DNA of 64,000 bases from Kribbella rubisoli (GTDB lineage Bacteria > Actinomycetota > Actinomycetes > Propionibacteriales > Kribbellaceae), in NCBI RefSeq assembly GCF_004217145.1, contig NZ_SHKR01000019.1:280821-344820 (forward strand). Reading direction: 5' to 3'. The stretch's first letter is position 1. Each line of letters opens with the position of its first letter. Positions 54,717-64,000 of the stretch are shown piece after piece. A model generated the notes under the pieces. That model was not told the DNA's origin. It saw nothing but the letters and a program-made list of their open reading frames with translations, and did no database searches. Position numbers and translations under genes: made by a program.

Positions 54717-55028
54717 TTAGCTGGCGGGGCCTTGCGCAGGCCTGTCCGGCTCCGCGCTCTCCGCCGTACCCGCGGTGGTGGACTCCGACGTGGTGTCCGC
54801 AGGTGTCTGATCCGCCTGGGCCGCCGGCTGGCCAGGCTCCTCGTTGGTCTGCTTGTCGACGAACGTGCCGACCTTCTGCTGGACCGAGTCGACCTTCTCC
54901 GCGTACTTCCCGCCGGTCTGCTTGTCGATCAGGTCGCCGGCCTTGTCGACGCCGGCTTTGATCTTGTCCGGGTTCTGCTTGACGACATTCCGGAGCCAGT
55001 TCTTCGCCTGTTCCTGGAAATCGTTCAT
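54717..55028 (-). CDS. MT0933-like antitoxin-family protein
   Basis: A 103-residue protein. Residues 15-60 (NPDKIKAGVDKAGDLIDKQT, GKYAEKVDSVQQKVG) match the PF14013 repeat-like helix seen in M. tuberculosis MT0933. The tail is Thr/Ser/Glu-rich and likely disordered. The family was named antitoxin by genomic inference; no toxin gene is adjacent here, so its role may be different. Confidence 0.75.
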   Translation of the reverse strand: MNDFQEQAKNWLRNVVKQNPDKIKAGVDKAGDLIDKQTGGKYAEKVDSVQQKVGTFVDKQTNEEPGQPAAQADQTPADTTSESTTAGTAESAEPDRPAQGPAS

Positions 55029-55179
55029 TGCACCCTCCGCGGTGTCTGGGGCGGATCGACGGAAAATCCCAGCCTACGGACCGGTCCAAATACCAGTCCT
55101 ACCTCGGATAACACACCGTCGCACCCCACCCGTCAACGCCCCTCGCCGCTCACCGGACCCGAAACCGCTTCACTCTCCG

Positions 55180-55572
55180 TTACTGTCCGTCCAGGTGTGC
55201 CTTCGCGACCTTCGCCGGGGCGTACACCAACCACCCGTCGAGCAGTGCCTCCCGGAGCACCTGTTCCGGCACCTTGTCGAGCTCCACGAGCACCGCGGCG
55301 TACCCGTCGAAATGCGGAATCGTGAAGAACCCATCCCCTGCGCGGGCGGCCAGCACGGCCTCTTTCTCGGCCAGATCCTCGACCTTGATCGCAAGGATCG
55401 GCCCGTCGGGCGGCGTCTCGTCGCCGTACCGCTTCAGGTCCGCCTTGCTGAACGGCCGCTCCCACGCGTACCCCTTGCCGCCGACCGCCCAGGTCCGATG
55501 GCCGTACTTCGTCGTCTCCACCGTCTCCGGCAACTGGCCGACCAGCCGCTGCACGTCTTCCAGGCTCACCAT
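55180..55572 (-). CDS. MmcQ/YjbR family DNA-binding-like protein
   Basis: A 130-residue CyaY-like-fold protein: VQRLVGQLPETVETTKYGHR at the start, AIKVEDLAEKEAVLAA in the middle and FFTIPHFDGYAAVLVELD before the final helix. These proteins are soluble and of unclear biochemical role, some with weak DNA binding. Start ATG 55572; an upstream in-frame ATG at 55602 would add ten residues not found in the fold. Confidence 0.85.
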   Translation of the reverse strand: MVSLEDVQRLVGQLPETVETTKYGHRTWAVGGKGYAWERPFSKADLKRYGDETPPDGPILAIKVEDLAEKEAVLAARAGDGFFTIPHFDGYAAVLVELDKVPEQVLREALLDGWLVYAPAKVAKAHLDGQ

Positions 55573-55642
55573 GGCGCCGACGCTACTCCGCGGGCATGCC
55601 ACAGCCGGGCAATCGACGTGATTGCCCGGCTGTCGGCGTACC

Positions 55643-57070
55643 TCAGAGGCGGTGGCGACCGCCGCGCTCCTGATGCGGGACGACCTGCGTCGAGGTCGGG
55701 AACGTCGGTGCCGGCAACTGCGCCGCCTCGTACGTCGCCAGGTTCAGCCGGGCACCCGTCTCGGGCAGCGCCGGCGGCTTGCTGATGTGGTCGTGGCGGA
55801 ACACCGAGGTGAGGTCACCGAACGTCTTGCGACGCCACTGGGTGATGTTCGGCTCCTGTACGCCGGTAAGCTTCTCGAGGAACTGCAGCACCGACGTGTG
55901 GTCGAACTTCTGGCTGCTGACCCAACCGCCCGCGGTCCACGGCGAGACCACGATGCACGGCACCCGGAACCCGCCGCCGATCGGCAGGCCGAGGGCGTAC
56001 TCGTCCGGCGTACCCGCCGGTGCGGTCGGCGGTACGACGTGGTCGAACAGGCCGTCGTTCTCGTCGTAGTTCAGGATGAAGACCGTCTTCTTCCAGACGT
56101 CGGGGTTCGCGGCGATCGCGGCGATCTTCGACGCGACGAAGTCGGCCCCGGCAGCCGGCATCTCCTTCGGGTGCTCCGAAACCCCGCCGGCCGTCATCAG
56201 CCACGACACGGTCGGCAGCTTGTCGTGCAGAGCGTCGTACTCGAACTGGCCGAGCGGCGACACCTTCATGCCCTTGTCGTACAGCGGCGTACCGGGCGTG
56301 GCGTCCTGGAACTGCTTGAAGTGCGGGAGCATGTTGTAGCTGCTCAGCCCCACCTGGTCCTGGTACACGTTCCAGCTGACACCGGCGGCCTCGAGGCGTT
56401 CGGCGTACGTCGTCCAGCGGTACGCGCCGTTCGGCAACGAGTTGGACGTGATCGGTCCGCCGAGTGTGCCGCCCGGGTCGACCATGCCGGTCTGCCAGTA
56501 CAGGCGGTTCGGCCAGGTCGGACCCTGGACCGAGCAGTGGTACTGGTCGCAGATCGTGAACGCGTCGGCGAGCGCGTACTGGAACGGGATGTCGTCGCGG
56601 GTGTAGTACCCCATCACATACGGCCCGTTGGCCTTGTCGGTCGCCCGGTGCGCGGGCAGCCAAGCGTCCATCTTGCCGCCGTTCCAGGCCTGGTGCTGGA
56701 CCGAGTACGCGTGGCTCGTCGACGGGATCGCCTGCGAGTTGGTCGAGTGGGTGTCGAGGTGGAACGGCAGCATGTAGCCGTCCGGGTTCTGCGTGTCGGG
56801 CTGGTAGAAGACATTGCGCCCGGTGGACAGCTTGATCGCGTGCGGGTCGTCGAACCCGGCCACTCCCGACAGCGTGCCGAAGTAGTGGTCGAAGCTCCGG
56901 TTCTCTTGCATGAGCATCACAACGTGCTTGATGTCGCCGAGCCGCGCCGGGTGCGGCGGCGGGGAGGCGAGAGCCTTCTGGACACTCGCGGGCATCAACG
57001 CGGCCGCGGCACCAAGGCTCGCGGTCGCCGCAGCGCCGCCGAGAAACCGGCGACGGGTGAAGTCAGACAT
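55643..57070 (-). CDS. Tat-exported phospholipase C-like phosphoesterase
   Basis: A 475-residue PF04185 phosphoesterase. The Tat signal is TRRRFLGG with a following hydrophobic Ala-rich stretch. Active-site segments: HVVMLMQENRSFDHYFGTL (metal Glu-Asn, fold start), QGPTWPNRLYWQTG (Thr nucleophile), and ILNYDENDGLFDHVVPP with KFDHTSVLQFLEKL. Family members cleave phospholipids or organic phosphates. GAGAGG lies 8 nt before ATG 57070. The C-terminal PLC extension domains of phosphocholine-specific enzymes are absent, so substrate choice is open. Confidence 0.88.
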   Translation of the reverse strand: MSDFTRRRFLGGAAATASLGAAAALMPASVQKALASPPPHPARLGDIKHVVMLMQENRSFDHYFGTLSGVAGFDDPHAIKLSTGRNVFYQPDTQNPDGYMLPFHLDTHSTNSQAIPSTSHAYSVQHQAWNGGKMDAWLPAHRATDKANGPYVMGYYTRDDIPFQYALADAFTICDQYHCSVQGPTWPNRLYWQTGMVDPGGTLGGPITSNSLPNGAYRWTTYAERLEAAGVSWNVYQDQVGLSSYNMLPHFKQFQDATPGTPLYDKGMKVSPLGQFEYDALHDKLPTVSWLMTAGGVSEHPKEMPAAGADFVASKIAAIAANPDVWKKTVFILNYDENDGLFDHVVPPTAPAGTPDEYALGLPIGGGFRVPCIVVSPWTAGGWVSSQKFDHTSVLQFLEKLTGVQEPNITQWRRKTFGDLTSVFRHDHISKPPALPETGARLNLATYEAAQLPAPTFPTSTQVVPHQERGGRHRL

Positions 57071-57104
57071 TGGGCGGAACCTCTCGAAGTAGGCGGTGAT
57101 TCCG

Positions 57105-57779
57105 TCAAGAACCTTCCGCCCACAAAGTGACCTCCACCCGGCTCGCCGCCCAACACCGCCGGACCAGTTCCCGAGCACGACCTTTAGCAAAGGTAAACAG
57201 CCCCGGCTGATCTATGCCGGTTGACCAGCCGCCGCCCAGAGCCAGGGCCCGGTGCATCGCGTGAATCCGGCATGCAGGTAGAACTCGGCGGCTTTCGTCG
57301 CTCGCCGACACAAAGACCACCTCGGCCCCCAAACCTCCAAGCCAGGACTTGCACTCCGCGAGCAGAGCCGCGCCCGTCCCCAAGCCACGGCTCGCTGGAT
57401 CCACGACAAGCTCCTCCACAACGCCATACGGCTCGCGCCCGTAGTCAACAAACGTCACCATAAGCACCCCGACAATCTCGTCACCGGCACTCGCACCCGC
57501 ACCCGGGCCCGCGGTCGGGCTCGGGCCGGCGCTCAGGCTCACACTCGGACTCGGACTCGGGCTCGCACCTGCGCTCAGGCTCGCACTCGGGCCCGCACTC
57601 GCGGTCGAGCTCAGGCTCGCGGTCGGGCACGCGGTCGCGACGAAGGTCCTCGCCTGCTGACGCACCTCAGGCAGGGTCGTGCTGTCCGCGCCCTCGCCGT
57701 GCAATTCGCGCAGCAGCCGCTGGATCCCGGCGCGATCCGCTGCCGTGGCAGCACGCACTGCCGGCGGCTCGTGCGTCAT
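57105..57779 (-). CDS. GNAT acetyltransferase with low-complexity insert; probably frameshifted
   Basis: The open frame gives 224 residues. Residues 1-50 and 100-160 are GNAT (EIVGVLMVTFVDYG, VVDPASRGLGTGAALLAE). Residues 51-99 are a Ser/Ala/Pro-rich run coded by GCTC/GGGC repeats (57480-57630). After VFVSASDES near 57293 the conserved motif B continues only in the next frame (KAAEFYLHAGFTRCTGPW, ending at 57212), so about 1 nt has been gained or 2 lost. The present C-terminus to 57105 is then artefactual. It overlaps the recX stop (ATGA). Pseudogene or sequencing error cannot be separated here. Confidence 0.75.
   Translation of the reverse strand: MTHEPPAVRAATAADRAGIQRLLRELHGEGADSTTLPEVRQQARTFVATACPTASLSSTASAGPSASLSAGASPSPSPSVSLSAGPSPTAGPGAGASAGDEIVGVLMVTFVDYGREPYGVVEELVVDPASRGLGTGAALLAECKSWLGGLGAEVVFVSASDESRRVLPACRIHAMHRALALGGGWSTGIDQPGLFTFAKGRARELVRRCWAASRVEVTLWAEGS
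57480..57640. repeat. Minisatellite-like repeat within a GNAT gene
   Basis: Imperfect 6-nt and 12-nt units (CTCGGR, CTCAGGCTCGCA types) repeat across about 150 bp, coding an S-A/P-S pattern. Slippage at such units probably expanded the loop, and the neighbouring frameshift may have the same origin. Confidence 0.6.
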
Positions 57780-59732
57780 TCAGGTCCTAAGCCCGATGAA
57801 TCGATGAGCGGGAACTCGTCGTGCGAAGCGTCCAGCTCGTCCTTCACGATGCTCATCGCCATCCCGCCCGGATACCCCTTCCGCGCAAGCATCCCGAGCA
57901 ACCGCCGCATCGCCACCTGCCGCTCCAGCGAACGCATCGACCGCAGCTTCTTCCGCACCAGCTGTCTCGCGGTCTCTTCCTCCTGCTCCGGCTCCAACTC
58001 CTCGAGCGCGTCCCGGGCGAGCTCATCATCCACGCCCCGCCGCCGAAGCTCCTGCGCCAGCGCACGCTTCCCCAACCCACGCCCACGATGCCGCGACTCC
58101 ACCCACGCATTCGCGAACGCCGCATCGTCGATCAGCCCGACCTCCGTGAACCGATCCAGCACCTCATCGGCCACCTCATCCGGAATCTCCCGCTCAGCCA
58201 ACACATCAGCCAACTCAGCCCGAGTCCGCGGCTGCCCCGCCAACTTGTCCAGCAAGATCGTCCGAGCCACCGAAGCCGGATCCGCATCCTGCTCCATCGC
58301 AGCATCCCCCAGCCGCTCCGGCTCCTCACTCCCCCGCCTCTTCCGCCCCCGCCCAAACCCCCCACCAACGGTCCGCCGCCCCCGACTCCCCCGCCCCCCA
58401 GACCGTCCACTGTCCCCCGCACGACCCGCACGATCCCCATCAACCGAGCCACCCGCGCGCAGCGCGCCGTCCCCGGCCGCTGTGCCATCCCCAGGCGCCG
58501 AGCCAGCCGCACGCGGCGACCCACCAGAGCCGAACGACTCCCCGCCCGAACCACCGTCACGCGCACCCGCAAGACGACCCGCAGCCTCACCACCATCTGC
58601 CGCAACAGACCCGTCCGCCGACCAGCGCTCACCCGCACGCACCGCGCCATCCCCAGCCGGCGCGCCATCACCACGCACCGCGGCGTTCCCGGGCGCCGGG
58701 CCATCCGCACGCGGGGACGCATCTGAGGTGAACGGCTCCCCCGCCGACGCATCCCCGTCCGACGCATCCTCGCCCGCACGCACTTGACGATCTGCGGGCC
58801 CCGGACGATCCGCTGCGGCCGAGGCGCCGACCGTCCGGTGGCCGGCCGCACGAGCTGCGTCATCGGCCGGACCCTGGTGGTCCAACGAATGAGGCTCGTC
58901 TGTCGAAGTGCTGTCATCTGCGGGCAGCGCTAGCGCAGGTGCCGCGCTCTCCGGCGTCGAGGAGTTGCCGTCCGACGTTCGCTGGTCTGCGTCAGGTACG
59001 CGCTGTGCGGGAGATGTGCGCCCAGGAGGGCCCGGTGAGGCGTTGGCGGACGGTTCAACCGCAGCTGGTGAATCCGCGTCCGCCCAAGGGTCGAACTGTT
59101 CCGGTGGTGCACCTAGGTCCGCGCCCCGTGCAGGCGCGTCGTCCGCGAAGGCGCGCGCCTCAGCCACCCGATCGGCCGCCTGCGTCTCGAACGTACGAGC
59201 AGAGCGCTCATCCTGCTCACCCCAAGGATCAGCAGAACTCGCACTCGACGCCCGACCCGACGTACCCCGCCGTTTCGTCGGCCGAGCCTTCTTCTCTTCG
59301 TCCTGCTGTTCGTCCCACGGATCGACGGTGCCGGCAGTTCGCCTGATAGAGCCCGTACGCCGGCGGGCGCCGTCCCACTCCGACTCGTCCTCACCCACGA
59401 AGTCGTCCGTATCGGCCCCACTCCGACGCGCACTCGACGTACGAGCACGCCCCAAGCCCCGACGAGAACTACGAGCTGCACCGAGATCGTCACCACGACC
59501 TCGCTCGGCATCACCAGCACGATCAGTACTCCGGTCGCCTGCGGGAGCACGATCGGCGCCGAACCCAGAGCGCTGGCTCGGGCTACTGGAAGCCGTCGAG
59601 GCGTCCGTGCCAGCTGCTAGGAGTTTGCGGGCGAGCGCCAGGCGTTCGTCGTGGGGTAGAGACAGCGCCGCGGGAGCAGCGTCGTCGGCAGCGGTGGGCT
59701 GCCGGGGGACGCTGCCGCCCGCGGTGGGTCGG

Positions 59733-59746
<14 letters not shown>
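57776..59746 (-). CDS. recX: RecX with very long disordered N-terminus
   Basis: A 656-residue protein. Only the last 168 residues are RecX-like: three-helix repeats in AELADVLAEREIPDEVADEV, AFANAWVESRHRGRGLGKRA, and LVRKKLRSMRSLERQVAMRR. The N-terminal ~488 residues are Ser/Ala/Gly/Asp/Arg-rich and charged, with three DPW motifs (VDPWDEQQ, ADPWGEQDE, FDPWADAD) and one early helix (SLPHDERLALARKLLAAG). RecX normally has about 150-200 residues and inhibits or modulates RecA filaments. The ATG at 59746 overlaps the end of recA by 14 nt; its stop overlaps the next gene start. Confidence 0.88.
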
Positions 59747-60806
<1,060 letters not shown>

Positions 60807-60925
60807 GTGAATGCCACCTGACCCATCTCATAATCGGGGCCGCTTCCCAGCCGCCCGGAGGACTTCTCGTGTCGCCAGAGAAGGTATCCATCACGTCGGA
60901 CAGTTTTCGTCGCCACTTCCGAATC

Positions 60926-60934
60926 TGTGGACAA
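60926..60934 (-). promoter_or_regulatory. DnaA-box-like 9-mer in the recA leader
   Basis: TGTGGACAA is the complement of TTGTCCACA, the box preferred by several high-GC actinobacteria. It is isolated, in the leader of recA. May be chance or a coupling of recA to replication initiation. Confidence 0.3.
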
Positions 60935-60966
60935 CTCGGCCGTCCGCCACACCTTCCGCGCACCAA

Positions 60967-60995
60967 AGTATCCCGAACACGTGTTCGAATCACAA
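60967..60995 (-). promoter_or_regulatory. recA promoter with LexA (SOS) operator in the spacer
   Basis: On the minus strand TTGTGA (60990-60995), a 17-nt spacer and GATACT (60967-60972) form a promoter. The spacer holds the perfect 14-bp palindrome CGAACACGTGTTCG (60974-60987), matching the actinobacterial SOS box TCGAAC-N4-GTTCGA at all but one outer base. LexA bound there would block the polymerase. The recA leader would be about 150 nt. The same site is about 70 nt from the divergent gene at 61057. Confidence 0.85.
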
Positions 60996-61056
60996 CTGAC
61001 ACGCCGAAGCTGCCCTGGCAACCGATCTGACCCGCCGGATCCCTACCCTTGCGGGC

Positions 61057-61848
61057 GTGAGCGACCGTCCCGACGTGCCCGATTCCGCCGTGATCCTGGC
61101 ACTCAGCAGGGTCGAGTTCGGGATCGACACCGTACTCGACGCGCTCCGCACGCCGGACCCGTTCGGCGTCCGCAGCATCCTCACGGAGTACTCCGCCCAG
61201 GAGAAGCCGAACCTGGCCGAGAAGGCCCTGATCCTCGCGATCGACCGGCTGCTGATGATGAAGGTGCCCGGGCACGCAGAGTGGCCGAAACTGCCGCTCG
61301 CCAAGCGCTGCGACTGGTGGGTGGAGCGGCTGGGCGGATTCGCGGCCGTCGTCGCGGCCCTCCCCCGGATCAGCGGTGCGGCCGCCGACCGGCTCCCGAT
61401 CAAGGACACCCTCGGCGCGGCCGTGCAAGCGATGGCGATCGGCGCGATCTGCCGCGAGTACGGCGTGGAGGCACACGCGGACCGTACTGCGGTCATCGCG
61501 CGCGTTCTGACCGACCGTCCGATCACCCCGGACGAAGTACTCAAGTACGACGACCCGACCGCGGCCGGACAGGACGTGGCGAAGCAGCTTGGTCTCGGCC
61601 ACGAGTCCGAAGAGGCCGGACTGGGCCACGGCATCCGTCTGCTCTGGCGGATCAGCAAACTGTTCGGCGGACTCGGTGAGGTGTTCGAGGAACGTCCGCG
61701 CGGCAGCCTTGGCGCCCGGTTCGTCGGCAAGCTGCCGGGCATCGGCGTGGTCGGCGGGTACTTCGACGAGCGCAAGGCCATCCGCAAGGCGGCGTACGAA
61801 GCGGCAGATCTGCTCTCCGGCAGCGCATTCCGGATCAAACCTGTCTGA
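61057..61848 (+). CDS. Hypothetical protein divergent from recA
   Basis: A 263-residue cytoplasmic, helix-rich protein with no signal peptide. Segments ILALSRVEFGIDTVLDALRT, AEKALILAIDRLLMMKVPGH, GFAAVVAALPRISGAAADRL and a Gly-rich LGARFVGKLPGIGVVGGYFD are seen. I cannot assign a family. GTG start. It shares its upstream region with recA, so the LexA site may also regulate it. It is followed 41 nt later by a GrpB-family gene. Confidence 0.7.
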   Translation: MSDRPDVPDSAVILALSRVEFGIDTVLDALRTPDPFGVRSILTEYSAQEKPNLAEKALILAIDRLLMMKVPGHAEWPKLPLAKRCDWWVERLGGFAAVVAALPRISGAAADRLPIKDTLGAAVQAMAIGAICREYGVEAHADRTAVIARVLTDRPITPDEVLKYDDPTAAGQDVAKQLGLGHESEEAGLGHGIRLLWRISKLFGGLGEVFEERPRGSLGARFVGKLPGIGVVGGYFDERKAIRKAAYEAADLLSGSAFRIKPV

Positions 61849-61889
61849 AGGGCTGGGACCGGCCGCCGCAGTACTGGGATGATCTCCGC

Positions 61890-62450
61890 ATGACTGGGAT
61901 CGTCATCGCACGACCGGACGACAGCTGGCCCTCGCAGTACGAGAAGACCGCGCACGCGATCGGCGGACTGCTCGGCGAACTGGCCCAGCGGATCGACCAC
62001 ATCGGCTCCACCTCGGTACCCCGCCTGCCGGCAAAGGACATCCTGGACATCCAGGTCACAGTCGGCACGGAGCTGGAGCTGGATGACGTGGCGGAGCACA
62101 TGGTCGCGGCCGACTGGGAGCTACGCCCGCCGCGGCACGACCATCCCGTGCCGGGTCTGCCCACCGATGGCGTGCAGTGGGTGAAGCGCATGCTGGTCGA
62201 GCCGATGTACCGACGCCGGGTCAATCTGCACATCCGCGTGGCCGGTCGCGCCAACCAGCGGTACGCGCTGCTGTTCCGCGACTACTTGCGCAGTCACCCG
62301 GAGACCGCACGCGCGTACGCCGTCTTCAAGCAGCACGCGGCCGCGCTCCGGCTTGAGATCGGCGACTACTCCGACCTCAAGGACCCGGTCTGCGACCTCA
62401 TCTATCTGCCGGCCGAGGAGTGGGCGGCCCGCACCGGGTGGACTGCCTAG
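61890..62450 (+). CDS. GrpB family (UPF0157) protein
   Basis: A 186-residue protein of the nucleotidyltransferase-fold GrpB/UPF0157 family. The core motif is RIDHIGSTSVPRLPAKDILD with IQVTV following (GST-S and D-D acidic pair). Also VNLHIRVAGRANQRYALLFRDYLR. The same domain is found C-terminal to dephospho-CoA kinase in some actinobacteria. The substrate is unknown. It is convergent with DUF3046. Confidence 0.9.
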   Translation: MTGIVIARPDDSWPSQYEKTAHAIGGLLGELAQRIDHIGSTSVPRLPAKDILDIQVTVGTELELDDVAEHMVAADWELRPPRHDHPVPGLPTDGVQWVKRMLVEPMYRRRVNLHIRVAGRANQRYALLFRDYLRSHPETARAYAVFKQHAAALRLEIGDYSDLKDPVCDLIYLPAEEWAARTGWTA

Positions 62451-62470
62451 CGCGTTAGTTGCCTAGGGCA

Positions 62471-62665
62471 TCAGCGTTCGCTGGCCGGCAGGTTCAGGTG
62501 CGCCCACACGGCACGCCAGACCACCTTCGCGGCCTCGCCCTCGGCCAGGGCCTCGACGACCGTACGGCCGCCGAGTTCCTGTACCACCTGGGTCTCCGCC
62601 CAGGTCCGTGCATACGCCGGACCGAGATGGTGATCCATCCGAGTCCAGAACTCCGTCAGTCTCAT
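62471..62665 (-). CDS. DUF3046 small protein
   Basis: A 64-residue soluble protein: MRLTEFWTRMDHHLGPAYA at the start and VVEALAEGEAAKVVWRAVW near the end. The DUF3046 family is a regular small neighbour of recA in actinobacteria; its function is unknown. The start overlaps the lipoprotein stop (ATGA). Confidence 0.9.
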   Translation of the reverse strand: MRLTEFWTRMDHHLGPAYARTWAETQVVQELGGRTVVEALAEGEAAKVVWRAVWAHLNLPASER

Positions 62666-63813
62666 TCCTGCCCGTCATCGTTCCTCGGCGGCGGTCCCCA
62701 GCCGCCCTGCTGCCCCGGCGGAGGTCCCGAAGGACCACCCTGCTGCGGCGGCTGCTGACCGTACTGACCAGGCTGCCCCTGGCCGGGCTGCTGTCCCCAG
62801 CCACCAGGACCTTGCTGCTGCGGCGGCGGTCCCTGATGGGGCGGCTGGCCCTGCTGGGGCGGCTGCTGCTGCCCCGGCTGCGGACCCCACTGCCCCGGCT
62901 GAGGCTGCCCAGGGTACTGCGGCTGACCAGGCTGACCGCCGTACGGCGGCTGCCCCTGCTGCGGCTGCCCCGGATACTGACCCGGCTGGCCATATTGGCC
63001 GGGCTGACCAGGCTGCCCTTGCGGACCGCCGTACGGACCCGGCTGTCCCGGGTACTGCCCGCCAGGACCGGGCTGCTGCCCGTACCCAGGCTGACCCGCG
63101 TACTGCCCCGGTCCGCCGTACTGACCCGGCTGGCCGGGGTACTGCCCCGGGTACGGCTGCCCGTAGCCCTGCTGCCCCTTGCGCCTGCGACTGCGCAGTA
63201 CGAAGAACACCACCGCGGCGATCGCCAGCAGCACCAGCACGATGATCAGAATCAGCGCCCACGTCGGGAATCCGCCGCCCGCCTCGGATGTCAGCGAGAT
63301 CTTGCCGACCTTGTCGAGACTGTCGTACGTCGCCGTGCGGCCGCTGATCTTCGCACCGTCGTCGTGCTCGAGGATCTTGCCCGGCATGGTGATCTTGAAG
63401 TTCACCTCGGGCTGGCTGCCGGACGGGACGCTGCCCAGGCTGCCGGCCTTGACCGTCACCATGACCTTGTCGCCGTCCTTGCGGAAGCCGACGCCATCGC
63501 CGCTCGAGCTGCCCATCTTGTCGAACGGCACGCTCTCGAAGGTGCAGTTCGACCCGACGTACTTGTCGTCCTCGAACGAGTTGCAGCTGACCCCTTCGGT
63601 GGTCGTCTGCTTGATGCCGCTCTCGATCTGCTGGCGGACCTTGTCGAGCGACTGGCCACTGGACTGCAGCAGCTGCTTGTCGACCCCGATCTTCATGGAG
63701 CCCGAGACCGTCTCGTTCGACCCGACCTTCAGATCGGCGTCGAGCTTGACGCACCCGGTCAGAGCGACCAGGCAGGCCACGACGACGAGCGCTGCGCGTA
63801 CGCGGTTGATCAT
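62662..63813 (-). CDS. LppM-like lipoprotein with membrane anchor and Gly-Gln-Pro-rich tail
   Basis: A 383-residue protein. The lipobox is VALTGC (Cys21). The extracytoplasmic domain (22-175) resembles LppM/DUF3153 (SCNSFEDDKYVGSNCTF carries a Cys pair). A membrane helix at about 180-203 (ALILIIVLVLLAIAAVVFFV) is followed by RSRRRKG and about 170 residues of GQPGQYPGQ-type repeats inside the cytoplasm. M. tuberculosis LppM affects phagosome biology and lipid display. ATG at 63813 begins the signal peptide. It precedes DUF3046 in one unit. Confidence 0.8.
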   Translation of the reverse strand: MINRVRAALVVVACLVALTGCVKLDADLKVGSNETVSGSMKIGVDKQLLQSSGQSLDKVRQQIESGIKQTTTEGVSCNSFEDDKYVGSNCTFESVPFDKMGSSSGDGVGFRKDGDKVMVTVKAGSLGSVPSGSQPEVNFKITMPGKILEHDDGAKISGRTATYDSLDKVGKISLTSEAGGGFPTWALILIIVLVLLAIAAVVFFVLRSRRRKGQQGYGQPYPGQYPGQPGQYGGPGQYAGQPGYGQQPGPGGQYPGQPGPYGGPQGQPGQPGQYGQPGQYPGQPQQGQPPYGGQPGQPQYPGQPQPGQWGPQPGQQQPPQQGQPPHQGPPPQQQGPGGWGQQPGQGQPGQYGQQPPQQGGPSGPPPGQQGGWGPPPRNDDGQE

Positions 63814-63918
63814 GTCGCCGATCATTCCAGACGATGGGGACAACCTCTGCACCGGACGGAAAGCGTCTCCTCACCGTCTGCCACCGGCCGTTCGTGAAAA
63901 CTGTCGCTCCTATTGGTG

Positions 63919-64000
63919 TCAAGCGGTGTTGAGCCAGGTGCGGTAGCGGTGGGCGAGGTCGTGGTCGGGGTAGGTGCCTTGTTCGGTGCGGACGATTTTG
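63919..64000 (-). CDS. C-terminal 26 codons of an unidentified gene, 5' part outside window
   Basis: The open minus-strand frame ends DHDLAHRYRTWLNTA followed by TGA at 63919-63921. No start is in view. Codon choice is less GC-extreme than neighbours (ACC, GAA, CAA). I cannot assign a family; a transposase or integrase C-terminus is possible but not shown. Confidence 0.4.
   Translation of the reverse strand, partial: KIVRTEQGTYPDHDLAHRYRTWLNTA

Noticed and set aside
57480..57640. CRISPR-like array
   Set aside because: Units are 6-12 nt, imperfect and coding, with no unique spacers.
63814..64000. Insertion-sequence end at the right edge
   Set aside because: Only 26 codons of the gene are visible and no terminal repeat can be checked.

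Overview
The window is chromosomal DNA from a high-GC actinomycete. GTG and TTG starts are common, genes are packed in overlapping operons, and the order of housekeeping genes (recA-recX, rny, dxr-rseP-ispG, proS, hisF, priA) fits Actinobacteria. Kribbella or another Nocardioidaceae-like member of the Propionibacteriales is my best guess, from gene style only. I see no rRNA, tRNA, CRISPR array, intact insertion sequence or prophage.

Layout. 0-6 kb: the end of an ABC exporter subunit with a degenerate ATP site, a DinB/maleylpyruvate-isomerase-type protein, and a tight three-gene unit (holin-like membrane phosphodiesterase, UlaG-like metallo-hydrolase, DedA). 6-19 kb: a decayed secreted GH43-CBM35 gene, a PBP4-type D,D-carboxypeptidase, tandem two-domain acetyltransferases, a small ECF sigma factor with a membrane partner, ArsR-MFS and MarR-MFS pairs, an M29 aminopeptidase-hisF-MarR unit, and a secreted SGNH hydrolase. 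19-26 kb: a five-gene unit in which priA (HisA/TrpF isomerase) leads a fatty-acyl-reductase-like SDR/HAD-IB fusion, a zinc alcohol dehydrogenase, a LarA-like protein and a PlsC acyltransferase. This is the most interesting undescribed system here. 26-33 kb: P450, methyltransferase, TSUP permease, a DGPF protein with an ECF42-type sigma factor, and a flavin oxidase.

32-49 kb: core block. proS, an M14 carboxypeptidase and a DUF4081-type GNAT lie on one side; FHA-dxr-rseP-ispG (MEP isoprenoid pathway and site-2 protease) lie on the other. An accessory segment of about 8 kb (36.5-44.5 kb) sits between them. It carries an MFS pump, a ribbon-helix-helix/VOC/GNAT mini-operon, a MerR-thioredoxin pair with a clear operator, a ThDP enzyme with a cyclase cut by an in-frame amber codon, a NUDIX hydrolase, a nucleosidase and a VapBC module.

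49-64 kb: a glutamine amidotransferase, DUF1707, a glutaryl-CoA-dehydrogenase-like enzyme, small proteins, ribonuclease Y, an MT0933-type protein, a YjbR protein, a Tat-exported phospholipase C-like phosphoesterase, and the recA region. recA has a LexA operator inside its promoter spacer. It overlaps a recX gene with an unusually long disordered N-terminus, which in turn overlaps a GNAT gene carrying a minisatellite-like insert and a frameshift. Beyond recA are a divergent unknown gene, a GrpB protein, DUF3046 and an LppM-like lipoprotein with a Gly-Gln-Pro-rich tail.

Limits: all calls come from reading translated sequence and motifs by eye. No database search was run.
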